Positions 17,386 to 26,080 of a DNA stretch of 64,000 nt are shown here, in pieces; positions within the stretch are counted from its first letter, which is position 1; each line of letters starts with the position of its first letter. Position numbers and translations under genes: made by a program. Origin of the DNA: Streptomyces sp. CC0208 (GTDB lineage: Bacteria > Actinomycetota > Actinomycetes > Streptomycetales > Streptomycetaceae); assembly GCF_003443735.1 (NCBI RefSeq), contig NZ_CP031969.1:124001-188000 (forward strand). Reading direction: 5' to 3'. A model generated the notes under the pieces. The model was not told where the DNA came from and did no database searches. It saw only the letters and a program-made list of their open reading frames with translations.

Positions 17386-17991
17386 ATGCCCCTCGGCACT
17401 TGGCTCAAGGCAGGCACTTCCGCCACAGCGCTCGTCCTCGCCATGGCGGGCGCCGCAACCGCCGCTCCCGCCCCCGCCCCCGCTCCCGCTCCCGCTCCCG
17501 CGGGTGAATCGTCCGCCGCGCAGGCGGCAGCGGTGACCCTTCGCTACGACGACTCCCGTGCCGCAGGCTGGGAGGCCGCGATCGCGGCCGGAGTCGCCTC
17601 GTGGAACGCGAACGTGAGCAACGTCCATCTGGTGGAAGCGGCGTCCGGCACCGTGGCCGAGATCGTGATCGTCGCCACCACGGGCTGGCCGCAGGCCACG
17701 CTCGGCCCCGTTCGTCCGGGCCGTCAGGTCCGCGTCGAGCTCGGCAGCCAGGCCGTGGACCAGGGTTACAACAAGACCCGGATCGCCGCTCACGAGCTGG
17801 GGCACAGCCTCGGCCTGCCGGACACCAAGCCCGGGCCCTGCTCACAGCTGATGTCGGGGTCGAGCGCCGGCACGGCCTGCACCAACGCCACACCGAACGC
17901 CACCGAGCGCTCCCGCGTACAGTCGGCATACGCAAGCGGAATCGCCGCGCTCGCGCCCGCTGACGGCCGGATGCTCATCGACGCGCCCTGA
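17386..17991 (+). CDS. snpA: Snapalysin, secreted small neutral metalloprotease (M7)
   Basis: 201-aa extracellular zinc protease. Signal peptide (about 1-26), a short Ala-Pro repeat propeptide segment, then a mature catalytic domain with HELGHSLGLPD, which is the snapalysin HExxHxxGxxD signature including the third ligand Asp, followed by GPCSQLM and C-TNATPNATERSR, both family landmarks. AAGGAG precedes the ATG. A strong terminator follows. The Ala-Pro stretch is encoded by near-identical CCCGCT/CCCGCC units (17464-17500). Confidence 0.9.
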   Translation: MPLGTWLKAGTSATALVLAMAGAATAAPAPAPAPAPAPAGESSAAQAAAVTLRYDDSRAAGWEAAIAAGVASWNANVSNVHLVEAASGTVAEIVIVATTGWPQATLGPVRPGRQVRVELGSQAVDQGYNKTRIAAHELGHSLGLPDTKPGPCSQLMSGSSAGTACTNATPNATERSRVQSAYASGIAALAPADGRMLIDAP

Positions 17992-18018
17992 CCACACGCC
18001 CATCAAGCGGACGTGCGT

Positions 18019-18045
18019 CCCGGGGATCTCGTCGAGATCTCCGGG
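18019..18045 (+). terminator. Hairpin terminator after snapalysin
   Basis: CCCGGGGATCTC and GAGATCTCCGGG pair over 12 bp with one G-T and a 3-nt loop, 27 nt past the stop codon. The rest of 17992-18335 has no supported gene; a run of nine C followed by five G lies at 18273-18286. Confidence 0.75.
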
Positions 18046-18335
18046 CCGTAGTGAACAGTCCTGGGCCAACGGTGGTGGGTTCATGCGCACCTCCGGTGAG
18101 GCGTTGCGGGACCCTTCCCTGTCCCGGCGGCGGGCGGAGCGGCCGGCGGCTACTCCGGGGGAAGCGGTGACTGCGCGCGTCGACGGTTCCTCGGCCGGAA
18201 AGGTGTGCGCGGTTGGTGCCCTGACTGGCGTGTTGTCCGGAGGCGCTGGCGCTGTCAGCAAGAGTTGGAAGGCCCCCCCCCGGGGGCGTGACCTTGCCTC
18301 TCCGGATCCGGCTCACGTGAGTCAGGTGACGGTTT

Positions 18336-18470
18336 CTACTTGTCCTTCTTGAGCTTGCGCTCTCGCCACATCCAGACCGATCCGCTGATGGCGATGACCA
18401 CGATGATCATGATGACGCCGGTGGGCCAGAAACCGCCGCCACCATCGGCGGCCAAGTCGAGGCGGTCCAC
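18336..18470 (-). CDS. Small single-pass membrane protein (44 aa)
   Basis: GTG at 18470 with AAAGGG 8 nt ahead. Topology: short acidic/Gly-rich N-terminus (DLAADGGGGFWPTG), one helix (VIMIIVVIAISGSVWMW), and a Lys/Arg tail (RERKLKKDK). No family is recognised. The frame is open a further 29 codons upstream, but that part is not protein-like. Confidence 0.5.
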   Translation of the reverse strand: MDRLDLAADGGGGFWPTGVIMIIVVIAISGSVWMWRERKLKKDK

Positions 18471-18661
18471 GGGATAGCCCTTTCTCGTCAGCAGGTGCTC
18501 AGGTCCAGTCCCAACCGCCGATCGCGGCTCCTGCGACGTAGCTGCCCACCTGTCCACTTACCGTATCGGCCAGCTGACGCTTCGAGCACCACAGGGGTCA
18601 CGAACCACGCCTCCCGCATGTAGCTCCGACCCCCCGGCGGCGGTAATTCACTTGAACAACA

Positions 18662-20059
18662 GTGCGGTCGACGTGGCAGGCTTGGGCGGTGATTGTCGAG
18701 CTGGCCCCCCGTTTTCTGACCTGGGACGATGTAGATCCCGCCCGTCATTCCTTCGACAGCGCGTCGGCGCCGCAGGTGGTGCGGTCGCTCGGGCCCGCCC
18801 AGAGCGTGCCGAGCCGCCCCGACACCTCTAGCGGCAACCCGGCGTCGCATGCCTGGAGCTGGGACGAGGGACGGCCCTGGGCCGACGCCATGTCGCACGC
18901 ACTCGCCGAGCACTACGGCCGCTGGACCCTGGGCTGGCGCTGGTCGCACGACGAGGGCGACTTCGACGGAGGACCCGTCGGGAACTGGTGCTGCGCGCAG
19001 GACTCCATCACCACACCGCAAGAGACACTCGGCCGTGTCGTCGCGGCACTGCGCGAGTGGCGCGAATGGCTGGAGAGTCTCGCCGAGTGGTTCGACGCGT
19101 ACCCGTTGGACCTGACCGAGGTCGAGGACCAGCGGATCCTGTGGGAGCGTGCCGCCCGAAACCTGATCCTCCAGGTGACCGACCGCACCGGCTGCGGCAG
19201 CGGTTGGCACGGACACTGCCGTCAGGTGCTCACCTGGTTCCTCAGCCGCTGGGGCATCACGCCCGACCTAGCGCAGGAGCTGGTCGACGAGGCGGTCGGC
19301 GGGCGGTTCGCGAGCTGGACCGCCCCCGACAACGTGCTGGTCGATGACGTCGCGGAGCGGCTCGCGCTGTCGCTGCGGGCGGACGAGGGAACACGAGCCG
19401 CTGGGCCCGCGCCGGACCACCTCGAGCGCTGGCTGGCGGTGCGCGAGACCGTGCCATGGCACGAGGCTCCGGACGGCGGAGGGGACGAACCGGTGGCGCC
19501 GTCGCGCGACGGCGCGGCGCAGGACATACGCACCTTCGACGGCGCCTTGGATCCCGCCCGCGCACGGGGCCTGCTTACCGCACTGCGGCTGCTCCGGGCC
19601 GATGCGGCGCGCGGCGCCTGCCTCGACTTCGAACTGCTCCAGCGCTGGCAGCAGCATGTCCTTGGCACACCGCAGCCGCCGCCGTTCCGCGACCTGCCGG
19701 CCTTCGCCAAGGGGGGCCGGGAACGCTACGGCATCGGCCCGGACACACGAGCCCGCCTCGACGCCTGCCTGGCCGAAAGCGCGCGCCCTACTGAGCAGTC
19801 CCTTCCCCTCACTGCCCGGGCCGCACGCGCCTATCTCGACGTGTGCTTCTTCCACCCGTTCGACGACGGCAACGCCCGATGCGCCTTCCTCGCCCTCGTC
19901 TTCGTCCTCGCCCGGGAGGGCGTCGCCCTCGACGGGGTCAACCTGCTGCGTCGCGTCACCTTCCAGGCCGACGAGCCGCAGGACGCGCTGATCCTCACCC
20001 GGTACATCGACATCCACCTCGCGGAGACCCGACGCAACACCGCCTCCCCCGACTCCTGA
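18662..20059 (+). CDS. Fic/DOC family protein
   Basis: Likely AMP/NMP-transferase. The C-terminal Fic domain (about 310-450) carries HPFDDGNARCAF starting at H398, a variant of HPFx(D/E)GNGR with Ala for the second Gly. Upstream, FDGALDPARARGLLTALRLLRAD and LDFELLQRWQQHVLG look like Fic-fold helices. The N-terminal 300 residues are an unrecognised Trp- and acidic-rich region. No antitoxin-like partner gene is adjacent and no clear inhibitory (S/T)xxxE(G/N)N helix was seen. Start could be GTG 18662 or GTG 18689; neither has a good ribosome-binding site. Confidence 0.8.
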   Translation: MRSTWQAWAVIVELAPRFLTWDDVDPARHSFDSASAPQVVRSLGPAQSVPSRPDTSSGNPASHAWSWDEGRPWADAMSHALAEHYGRWTLGWRWSHDEGDFDGGPVGNWCCAQDSITTPQETLGRVVAALREWREWLESLAEWFDAYPLDLTEVEDQRILWERAARNLILQVTDRTGCGSGWHGHCRQVLTWFLSRWGITPDLAQELVDEAVGGRFASWTAPDNVLVDDVAERLALSLRADEGTRAAGPAPDHLERWLAVRETVPWHEAPDGGGDEPVAPSRDGAAQDIRTFDGALDPARARGLLTALRLLRADAARGACLDFELLQRWQQHVLGTPQPPPFRDLPAFAKGGRERYGIGPDTRARLDACLAESARPTEQSLPLTARAARAYLDVCFFHPFDDGNARCAFLALVFVLAREGVALDGVNLLRRVTFQADEPQDALILTRYIDIHLAETRRNTASPDS

Positions 20060-20207
20060 CGGTCGGGCATGGAGGCGCCGGCGAGACCATCTGGCGGCAA
20101 CTACCGTCCCCCGCCGTGCTGAAGTGAACCTTCCCAGAGCGGAACCTGTCCGTCAGACGACGGCCGCTTGGGCGCAACCTTTCGGTCTTCTGACGTGTCC
20201 CCACAGT

Positions 20208-21788
20208 GTGCTGACGATACGTAGAACCTGGCGGACAGCGGCGGCCGCCGCTGTCGCGACTGCCGCCCTGGCGGTTGCAACCCCGGCCGCGCACGCCGCC
20301 GGAACGACGCTTCTCCTGGATGCCCAGGAGAACTACTACCTCCCCACGGAGGGCGAGGGCCCGAACCTCGGCCTCGGCATCACCGCCTCGGGCGGGGATG
20401 CCCATGACGTCTCGGTCGCGGTCGACGCCTCGTCCCTCGCCGGGAAGGCGACGATGGTGGTCACGGGGGACTGCGTGAGCACCGGCACCCTCAAGGTGCG
20501 ATGTGACGTGGGCCCGCTGTCGGGCGGCGAGTCGATCGACCCGTTCCTTTTGAAGCCCACCGCGGCCGCCAAGGCGGGCGACACCGGTGCCATCACCTAC
20601 ACCGCCACCGCATCCGACGCGCCCACCGTGACCGGGAAGACGGACGTCCTGGTCGGCGGACCGAAGCTCGTCAGCCGCCCCTACCCGGCGCTGGATGACA
20701 TCGCGCCCGGCGCCGTCTTCGAGCGCACCCCCGCCTTCGCCAACACCGGCGCAGCCCCCGCCGACAAGGGCGTCATGCTGCTGGTGCAGGACTCAGAAGG
20801 CGTCTCGCTCGCCCGTGAACACTCCAACTGCCACTACGCGGGCCAGCCCGACGTCGGCGCCTGGTGCCGGTTCGACACCCCAGTCGCGCCCGGCGCGGCC
20901 TACGAGACCGACGCGCCGCTGCGCTACACCGCTGCCACGGACACGATGTACGGCTACAACTCCTACGTCGTGTGGCCGGTCGGCGGCACCGTGCCCGACT
21001 CCTTCGATCCGTCCGCCTTTCCCAAGACGGGCACCGGCGCGCCGCTCGGCCTGAAGTCCGTCGCCTCCGGCCCCGGCTTCACCGGCTCCGGGTACGGCAC
21101 CTTCGCCACCACCCAGCACGCCGACTACCAGGCGCTCGGCGACACGGTCGAGGGCAAGGTCGGCGAGACGGTGAGCATCACCGTGGGCGTGCGGAACAAC
21201 GGGCCGGGCCGGATGGGCTTCCGGTGGACGGACGCCGACAACTCCGGCACCTTCGTGGTGACCCCGCCCGCAGGCACCACGATCACCGGCGCCCCCGACC
21301 CCGGCGAGCAGGGCGACCCCGGGCCGCTGTGGAACTGCACACCGCGCAAGGCCGGCGAGAAGAGCTACACCTGCGACATCGGCAGCACTGACTTCGGGCC
21401 GGGCGACTCCGTGACCCAGGAGTTCACGGTGCGGATCGACCGAGTCGTCCCTGACGCGCGGGGCAGCGTGAAGGCGGTGGAGAACCCCGACTACCCCAAC
21501 CATGACGAGAACGCGGCGAACGACACCGCGGTGATCGCGGTGAAGGCCACCGGCTCGGCGACGTCCAGCCCATCGCCCAGCACCCCCGCTTCCCCGTCAG
21601 CCACGGCTACCGTGAGTCCGTCGGGCTCCGGGGCGGGAACCGGGAGCGGGACGACGGTCGGCGGCGGGCTCGCCGCCACGGGAACGGACGGAGTTCTGCT
21701 GCGGGCGGGTACCGCCGTCCTCCTGGTGGCGGGCGGCACGCTGGTGTTCGTGACAGCGCGGAGGACACGGCGGCAGAGCGGCAGCTGA
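20208..21788 (+). CDS. Cell-surface protein with LAxTG sortase signal
   Basis: About 526 aa. Signal peptide VLTIRRTWRTAAAAAVATAA ending near AHAAG, then beta-rich repeats resembling DUF11/CARDB-like exported domains with three Cys pairs, a Ser/Pro/Thr-rich wall-spanning region (about 448-485), and a C-terminal sorting signal: LAATG, hydrophobic helix (TAVLLVAGGTLVFVTA), RRTRRQ tail. LAxTG is the class E sortase motif usual in Streptomyces. The GTG at 20208 is chosen because it starts the signal peptide; the ribosome-binding site is weak. Confidence 0.8.
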   Translation: MLTIRRTWRTAAAAAVATAALAVATPAAHAAGTTLLLDAQENYYLPTEGEGPNLGLGITASGGDAHDVSVAVDASSLAGKATMVVTGDCVSTGTLKVRCDVGPLSGGESIDPFLLKPTAAAKAGDTGAITYTATASDAPTVTGKTDVLVGGPKLVSRPYPALDDIAPGAVFERTPAFANTGAAPADKGVMLLVQDSEGVSLAREHSNCHYAGQPDVGAWCRFDTPVAPGAAYETDAPLRYTAATDTMYGYNSYVVWPVGGTVPDSFDPSAFPKTGTGAPLGLKSVASGPGFTGSGYGTFATTQHADYQALGDTVEGKVGETVSITVGVRNNGPGRMGFRWTDADNSGTFVVTPPAGTTITGAPDPGEQGDPGPLWNCTPRKAGEKSYTCDIGSTDFGPGDSVTQEFTVRIDRVVPDARGSVKAVENPDYPNHDENAANDTAVIAVKATGSATSSPSPSTPASPSATATVSPSGSGAGTGSGTTVGGGLAATGTDGVLLRAGTAVLLVAGGTLVFVTARRTRRQSGS

Positions 21789-21810
21789 CGCCGCCACCCC
21801 CGCGTGACAA

Positions 21811-21847
21811 GGCGTCGCGGCCGACGAGGGTCGTCGGCCGCGACGCC
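21811..21847 (+). terminator. Strong hairpin terminator after LAxTG protein
   Basis: A perfect 17-bp inverted repeat (first arm begins GGCGTCGCGGCC at 21811; second arm ends at 21847) with a 3-nt GGG loop, 22 nt past the stop codon. One of the strongest stems in the window. Confidence 0.85.
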
Positions 21848-21957
21848 CACCCGGGGCCTGGCGAGGGCTTGTTGCTACCGCTCTCGTCCTGTGCATCCCG
21901 ACCCAGAAGTCGGACCCCGTCACCCGAAGGTGGGTAACAGCCCCTCCCGGCACCGCG

Positions 21958-22200
21958 CGCTCTGGAGCGCCGAGGCTTCGCCGACCGCGGCTACGACCAC
22001 GACAAGTACCGCCAACTCCTGCGCCGGCGCGGCATCCGGCCCGCGATGGCCGAACGCCGACACGCGCACGGTCCCGCCCTGGCCACCTTCCGCCGGGTCG
22101 TCGAGCGGACCATGCCCGACCTCCTGGCTGCAAGGCTTCCGCCGCCTACGGATCCGCTGGGAACGTGGGCCCGTCCGGGGCGTTCCACGGCAGTTGTGGC
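21958..22200 (+). mobile_element. IS5-type transposase remnant, frameshifted
   Basis: Plus-strand reading gives ADRGYDHDKYRQLLRRRGI, then RRVVERTM in one frame and WLQGFRRLRIRWER in the next, the order found around the last Asp and the catalytic Glu of IS5-family DDE transposases (ADRGYDxDKYR...RWVVERTxxWLxxFRRLRIRWER). One frameshift near 22115, no N-terminal half, no terminal repeats seen. Confidence 0.7.
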
Positions 22201-22323
22201 CGGATTTCGTCACCGGTGGGTCACAGGTCGGAGTGCCGAAGAACTGCCGGCTCCACGGTGCTGTCTGGTTCGACGGGGGCGGCGAGGCGCCGTTCTCCGG
22301 ACAACTGGGACTCGGGGGACAGC

Positions 22324-23070
22324 ATGCGGTACGTGAACGGAATGCGCGGTTCGGCGCTGGCGGTCGTTGTGGCTTCGGTGGCGCTGGCGGTGGCGGGATG
22401 TCAGCCCGGCGGGGGCGGTGCGGACACCGGGGACGGCGGCGTCACCCCGTCCGAGGCCGCCGGCTCACCGGCCTCCTCCTCCACGCCCGCCGCCCCGAAG
22501 GCCGGTAGCTCCGCCTCCGGTTCCTTCACCCCCTCCGGCCCCTCGACGCCCTCCGCCTCCCGGCCCGCGTCCTCCACGCCCGCCGCCTCCGCACCTGCGT
22601 CTTCCGCACCCGCTCCGGGCGGTCCGGCGGCGACCTGTTCCGCGGGCAGTCTGAAGGCGACCGCCCGTCAGGCCGCCGAGCGGCCGGACGGTACGGGGAC
22701 CGGGGCGGCCGTCGTCGAGTTCACCAACGTGTCCGCACGGACATGCGTCCTCAAGGGGCACCCCACGGTGGCCGGCGCCGGAAACGGCTCTCCCGAGATG
22801 AACGTGCCGCTCACCGTCAAGCCGACCGGAGCCGCGGCATCGGTGAAGGTGGCCCCCGGCGGCAAGGCGTGGGTGAAGCTGACGTTCGTGCAGGTGCAGG
22901 GAGAGGGCGACGGGTACTGCGTGTCCGGTTCGGCGCCCGTGGTGTATCCCACGATGGTCGTCCGGCTGCCGGGGTCGGGGGCGCACCAGGTGGCTCTGGA
23001 CGACGGGCAGTTCGCCGAGTGCGACGACACCGTGACCGTCACCGCCGTATCGGCGGTCAGGCCCTCTTGA
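22324..23070 (+). CDS. Ser/Pro-rich lipoprotein with DUF4232 domain
   Basis: 248-aa exported lipoprotein. The lipobox is VALAVAGC. A disordered Ser/Pro/Ala linker (about 28-98) precedes a DUF4232 domain (CSAGSLKATA... through TVTVTAVSAV) with conserved Cys at the start, middle (RTCVLKG) and end (EGDGYCVSG, FAECDD). This domain is common in Streptomyces exported proteins of unknown role. ATG at 22324 follows GGGGGA. Confidence 0.82.
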   Translation: MRYVNGMRGSALAVVVASVALAVAGCQPGGGGADTGDGGVTPSEAAGSPASSSTPAAPKAGSSASGSFTPSGPSTPSASRPASSTPAASAPASSAPAPGGPAATCSAGSLKATARQAAERPDGTGTGAAVVEFTNVSARTCVLKGHPTVAGAGNGSPEMNVPLTVKPTGAAASVKVAPGGKAWVKLTFVQVQGEGDGYCVSGSAPVVYPTMVVRLPGSGAHQVALDDGQFAECDDTVTVTAVSAVRPS

Positions 23071-23494
23071 CCGATTCCCCGCGCACAGGACGTCAACGCC
23101 ATCAGGACACGCGGGGTCACCGCACCGGAAGTGAACCACCGCACCAGTGTCGCCGAAGCGTGAACGAAAGCAGAGGCGGCTTCCAGAGTCTGCGGCACAG
23201 TGCCACCCGGCCCACCCGGCCGGGAGGTCTGCCCCTCCCCCAGCGCACGCACCATCGCCTCGGCCGGCACAGTCCATCCTGCTCCCAGCGTGGTGGTCGG
23301 CTTTCGCTTTGCGTCGCGGATCACGCGCAGCATGGTGCCTATCGTCGGGGGCGAGGCCAATTCGTGCAGGAGGCTCACCCGGCCCCGTAATCACATCGTC
23401 CCCCGCACCTTTTCGCGCGAGTTTGTTGGCCCATCCGGCCCTGTGTCGTACACCTGCCCGGGCCGCGCGGTCGCAGTGGCGGCACCCTGGCAGC
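23071..23494. other. Gene-free interval before YihY-family gene
   Basis: A minus-strand frame beginning at 23378 continues through the lipoprotein gene, but it has no family match and is best explained as a shadow. I see no repeats or hairpins of note. Confidence 0.4.
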
Positions 23495-24469
23495 ATGCAG
23501 CCAGGGACAGGGACCGGAGGAAAGCGTCCGGACCGTCCGTCACGCCGGACAGCTCTGCGGGAGCGTGCGGCCTCGACACGGTCCCGGCTGTTGGAGCTGC
23601 GCAACCGGGCCGAGAACCGGTTCCCCGTGATCACGCATCTGCTGTCGCACCTGATCTCGGTGAACGTGTTCGACTCCGCGACCCGGCTGGCTGCCCAGAC
23701 GTTCCTCACGGCCGTGCCGCTGCTGTTCGTGGTGGCCTCCATCGCCCCGCAGTGGCTGCGTGACCAGTTCGTCACGTCCTTGCACGAGGCCTTCGGACTG
23801 ACCGGAAGCGCGAACGCCGAGCTGAACAAGGTTCTCAAGGGCACGGATGACCCGTCCGACGAGCTGCGGCAGACCACCGGCGTCGTCGGCGGGCTGATGG
23901 TGCTCCTTTCGGCCACCGCGTGCAGCCGCGCCATGCAACGGTTGTGCCAGCGCGCGTGGAGCCTGCCCAAGGCGAGTGCGCGGGTGGCCGCCTGGCGCTG
24001 GATCGCCTGGCTCGCGACCTGGCTGGCCATGTTCGCCGTACAGGGGAGCCTGCGCACCGGCTTCGGCCTCGGGCTGTGGCTCGGCGTACCCCTGCTGCTG
24101 ATCGCGGAGGTCGGCATCTGGTGGTGGACGCAGCATCTGCTGCTGGTCGCGCGCGTGCCCTGGCGACCGCTGCTGCCGGGTGCGCTGCTGGCCGGGACGG
24201 CCCTGGCCGTCCTCACCTCCACCGCGTCGCTGTACGTTCCCCGGGCCCTCAACCACAGCCTGGCGAAGTACGGCTCTTTGGGTGCCGTCTTCACGCTGTT
24301 GTCCTGGCTCATCACGCTCTGCGTGGTCACGACCCTGTGCCTCACGGCCGGCGCGGTCATCGCCCGCGAACCCTGGGCCGTCCGCCATCTGGGCACACCT
24401 GAACCGCCGGGCCCGCCGCCAGGCGACACGCCGACGGACGGTACTCCACACGACAGCTCACCACCGTGA
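23495..24469 (+). CDS. YihY/BrkB-family inner membrane protein
   Basis: 324-aa polytopic membrane protein. Six hydrophobic segments are arranged as in YihY (formerly 'ribonuclease BN/BrkB'): LAAQTFLTAVPLLFVVASIA near 75, GGLMVLLSATA, WIAWLATWLAMFAV, LGVPLLLIAEVGIWWW, LLPGALLAGTALAVL and AVFTLLSWLITLCVVTTLCL. Basic N-terminus and Pro-rich C-terminal tail. Transport or envelope-integrity function is not established for the family. ATG 23495 was chosen because composition becomes protein-like only after it; the ribosome-binding site is weak. Confidence 0.82.
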   Translation: MQPGTGTGGKRPDRPSRRTALRERAASTRSRLLELRNRAENRFPVITHLLSHLISVNVFDSATRLAAQTFLTAVPLLFVVASIAPQWLRDQFVTSLHEAFGLTGSANAELNKVLKGTDDPSDELRQTTGVVGGLMVLLSATACSRAMQRLCQRAWSLPKASARVAAWRWIAWLATWLAMFAVQGSLRTGFGLGLWLGVPLLLIAEVGIWWWTQHLLLVARVPWRPLLPGALLAGTALAVLTSTASLYVPRALNHSLAKYGSLGAVFTLLSWLITLCVVTTLCLTAGAVIAREPWAVRHLGTPEPPGPPPGDTPTDGTPHDSSPP

Positions 24470-24566
24470 TGACCTGCACTTTTGAGGAGTGCGGTCAGGA
24501 CGTGCGGTACGGCCGACGGTCAGGTCGGCACGTGGGCATCGCGAGGTCACCCGGCCGGAACGGGCT

Positions 24567-24904
24567 TCAGTGAGTCGTCCGATCGGTCGGTTGCTCACCG
24601 CTCGCAGGGACGCCCCGGCCCTGCGGCAGCCGCTGGACGAGTACGAAGGACACGAGCGTGGCCGGCACCACCAGCGCCACCGTGTCCACGTAGCCCAGGA
24701 GGAGCACGACCAGGACGACGCTGCTCTCGGGCAGCCGCAGGGCCGCGGCCACCGAGACCGCCATCCCGACCGCCCCCGCCGGGACCAGCCCCAGGCCGGG
24801 CGGCTGTGCCGGCAGCACACCGGCCACCCGCCCAGGAACAGAGCGGGGAAGACGGGACCACCGCGCAGACTGCCCAGAGAGCACCGCGGCGACCAGTACT
24901 TCGC
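24567..24904 (-). pseudogene. Fragment of a ClC-type chloride channel
   Basis: Minus strand immediately after the DUF7144 stop. LSEVLVAAVLSGQS, in the next frame LRGGPVFPALFLGG (the conserved ClC GGxFxPxLxxG region), then back in frame AVGMAVSVAAALRLPESSVVLVVLLLG and VVPATLVSFVLVQRLPQG. This is the last quarter of a ClC transporter with two compensating shifts and without the preceding 300 or so residues. Confidence 0.6.
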
Positions 24905-25315
24905 TCAGCGTTCCCGCCGCACGACGCACAGGCCCCAGATGACGAAGGCGTACATCGCGATCAGGGTGAGTGACCAGACGGGGTAGTACGGGATCGACAG
25001 GAAGTTGGCGATGATCGCCAGTCCCGCGATGCCGACCCCGACGACCCGGGCCCAGGTGGCGCGCGTGAAGAGACCCGCGCTCACGCTCATGGCGATCACT
25101 CCGAGGACCAGCTGGATCCAACCCCAGCTGGTCAGGTCGAACTTGAAGACGTAGTTGGGGGTGTTCACGAACACGTCGTCGTTGGCGATGGCCATGATGC
25201 CCCGGAACAGGTCCAGGACACCGGCGATGAACAGCAGGACAGCGGCGAACACTGTCAGGCCGCCGGCAGTCGCCTCGGCGGTTCCCGAGTGGCGGTGCGT
25301 CGTGGTGGTGGCCAT
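24905..25315 (-). CDS. DUF7144 family membrane protein
   Basis: 136-aa protein with four transmembrane helices: GGLTVFAAVLLFIAGVLDL, WIQLVLGVIAMSVSAG, VVGVGIAGLAIIANFL and LTLIAMYAFVIWGL. The spacing with FRGIMAIAND between TM1 and TM2 is the pattern of this Streptomyces family, which is often found near stress genes. Function unknown. A ClC fragment lies directly downstream. Confidence 0.85.
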   Translation of the reverse strand: MATTTTHRHSGTAEATAGGLTVFAAVLLFIAGVLDLFRGIMAIANDDVFVNTPNYVFKFDLTSWGWIQLVLGVIAMSVSAGLFTRATWARVVGVGIAGLAIIANFLSIPYYPVWSLTLIAMYAFVIWGLCVVRRER

Positions 25316-25799
25316 GGTCGATTCCTCACTTCCCGGCGAGAGGCAGCACTCAGCGCCTCACCTGCGAGCATGCGGAGTGATCCGGCGCCGGTGATCACCC
25401 GTGACGGGTGAGGTTCGGGAGGTCGGTTCGCTGGTGGTGGACGGCCGCGGGTTCACGGGTGCCTGGATCACGGGCATCGCCTTCGGTGGCTTCCCTGCGC
25501 TGATCTCCGCCGCCGCACGCTCACCCCACCGCCCTCCGGAACCGGCGGTGGCCCTCGCGTGTGTCGGCAGTGGGCGCCGACTGCCCACAGTGGCGCACAG
25601 GTAGCGGAGGCCCCTCTCCGGGCGGACAGGTCGCACCGATGCCCACTCACCCGCGCCGGGTGGGGCTGGACGGGCAATCCGTGGCCAGCGGTGATGGGCA
25701 GTCGGTCAGGACCCGGAGCAAGCCATGGTCGCAAGAGGACCTGGAGGACGGGGCGAGAAAACGAACAGGCCCGACGGTGCCGTACGTGCCCGGCGAGGC

Positions 25800-25915
25800 G
25801 GACACCTCGTACCTGCTCAACGTCGGCGCCGCCGACTAAATCGGCGTACCCCTGGAGAAGATCCAGGGCACCCTTGTCGCCATCGCCCCCGTCGTCGGCA
25901 GCGCCCGCGTGGTGG
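25800..25915 (+). pseudogene. Carboxymuconolactone decarboxylase-like C-terminal fragment
   Basis: In one frame interrupted by a TAA at 25837: YLLNVGAAD, stop, IGVPLEKIQGTLVAIAPVVG, SARVVAG. The segment after the stop matches the 'EEI..VLLAIAPVxGxARVVxA' end of carboxymuconolactone decarboxylase-like proteins. No catalytic Cys/His part is visible upstream. Confidence 0.4.
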
Positions 25916-26075
25916 CAGGTCGTCCTGCCGTTCCTCGGTGTGTTCGTCTACGTCCTGGCCCGTGGCAAGGGCAGCGGCATCAGCTGCCGAGCTTTCGGCG
26001 ATCCGCGCCGAGGGCGACATCAACGAGGCCGAGTTCCAGCAGGCCAAGGAGAAGACCCTCCGGGTGCTGTCTGTG
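25910..26075 (+). pseudogene. PLD-N/SHOCT membrane protein fragment
   Basis: VVLPFLGVFVYVLARGKG (25921-25975) is the end of a PLDc_N-type two-helix membrane domain. After a frameshift near 25975, SAAELSAIRAEGDINEAEFQQ and AKEKTL form a SHOCT domain. Joined together they give the usual C-terminal half of such a protein; the first helix is missing. Confidence 0.5.
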
Positions 26076-26080
26076 CCTCG

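Noticed and set aside
18083..18352. Plus-strand 89-aa ORF
   Set aside because: No Shine-Dalgarno sequence, crosses a poly-C/poly-G tract and overlaps the more convincing minus-strand micro-protein gene.
18662..20059. Fic gene as half of a toxin-antitoxin operon
   Set aside because: No small gene overlaps or adjoins it on the same strand; the 44-aa membrane protein upstream is on the opposite strand.
23060..23378. Minus-strand frame beginning MSLLHELASPPTIGTMLRVI as a small gene
   Set aside because: Fair amino-acid composition, but no family match, no clear ribosome-binding site, and it continues antisense into the lipoprotein gene.
22465..24429. Minus-strand open frame of 654 codons
   Set aside because: It runs antisense through the lipoprotein and YihY genes, is Arg/Ser/Gly-rich and has no domain; a third-codon-position GC shadow.
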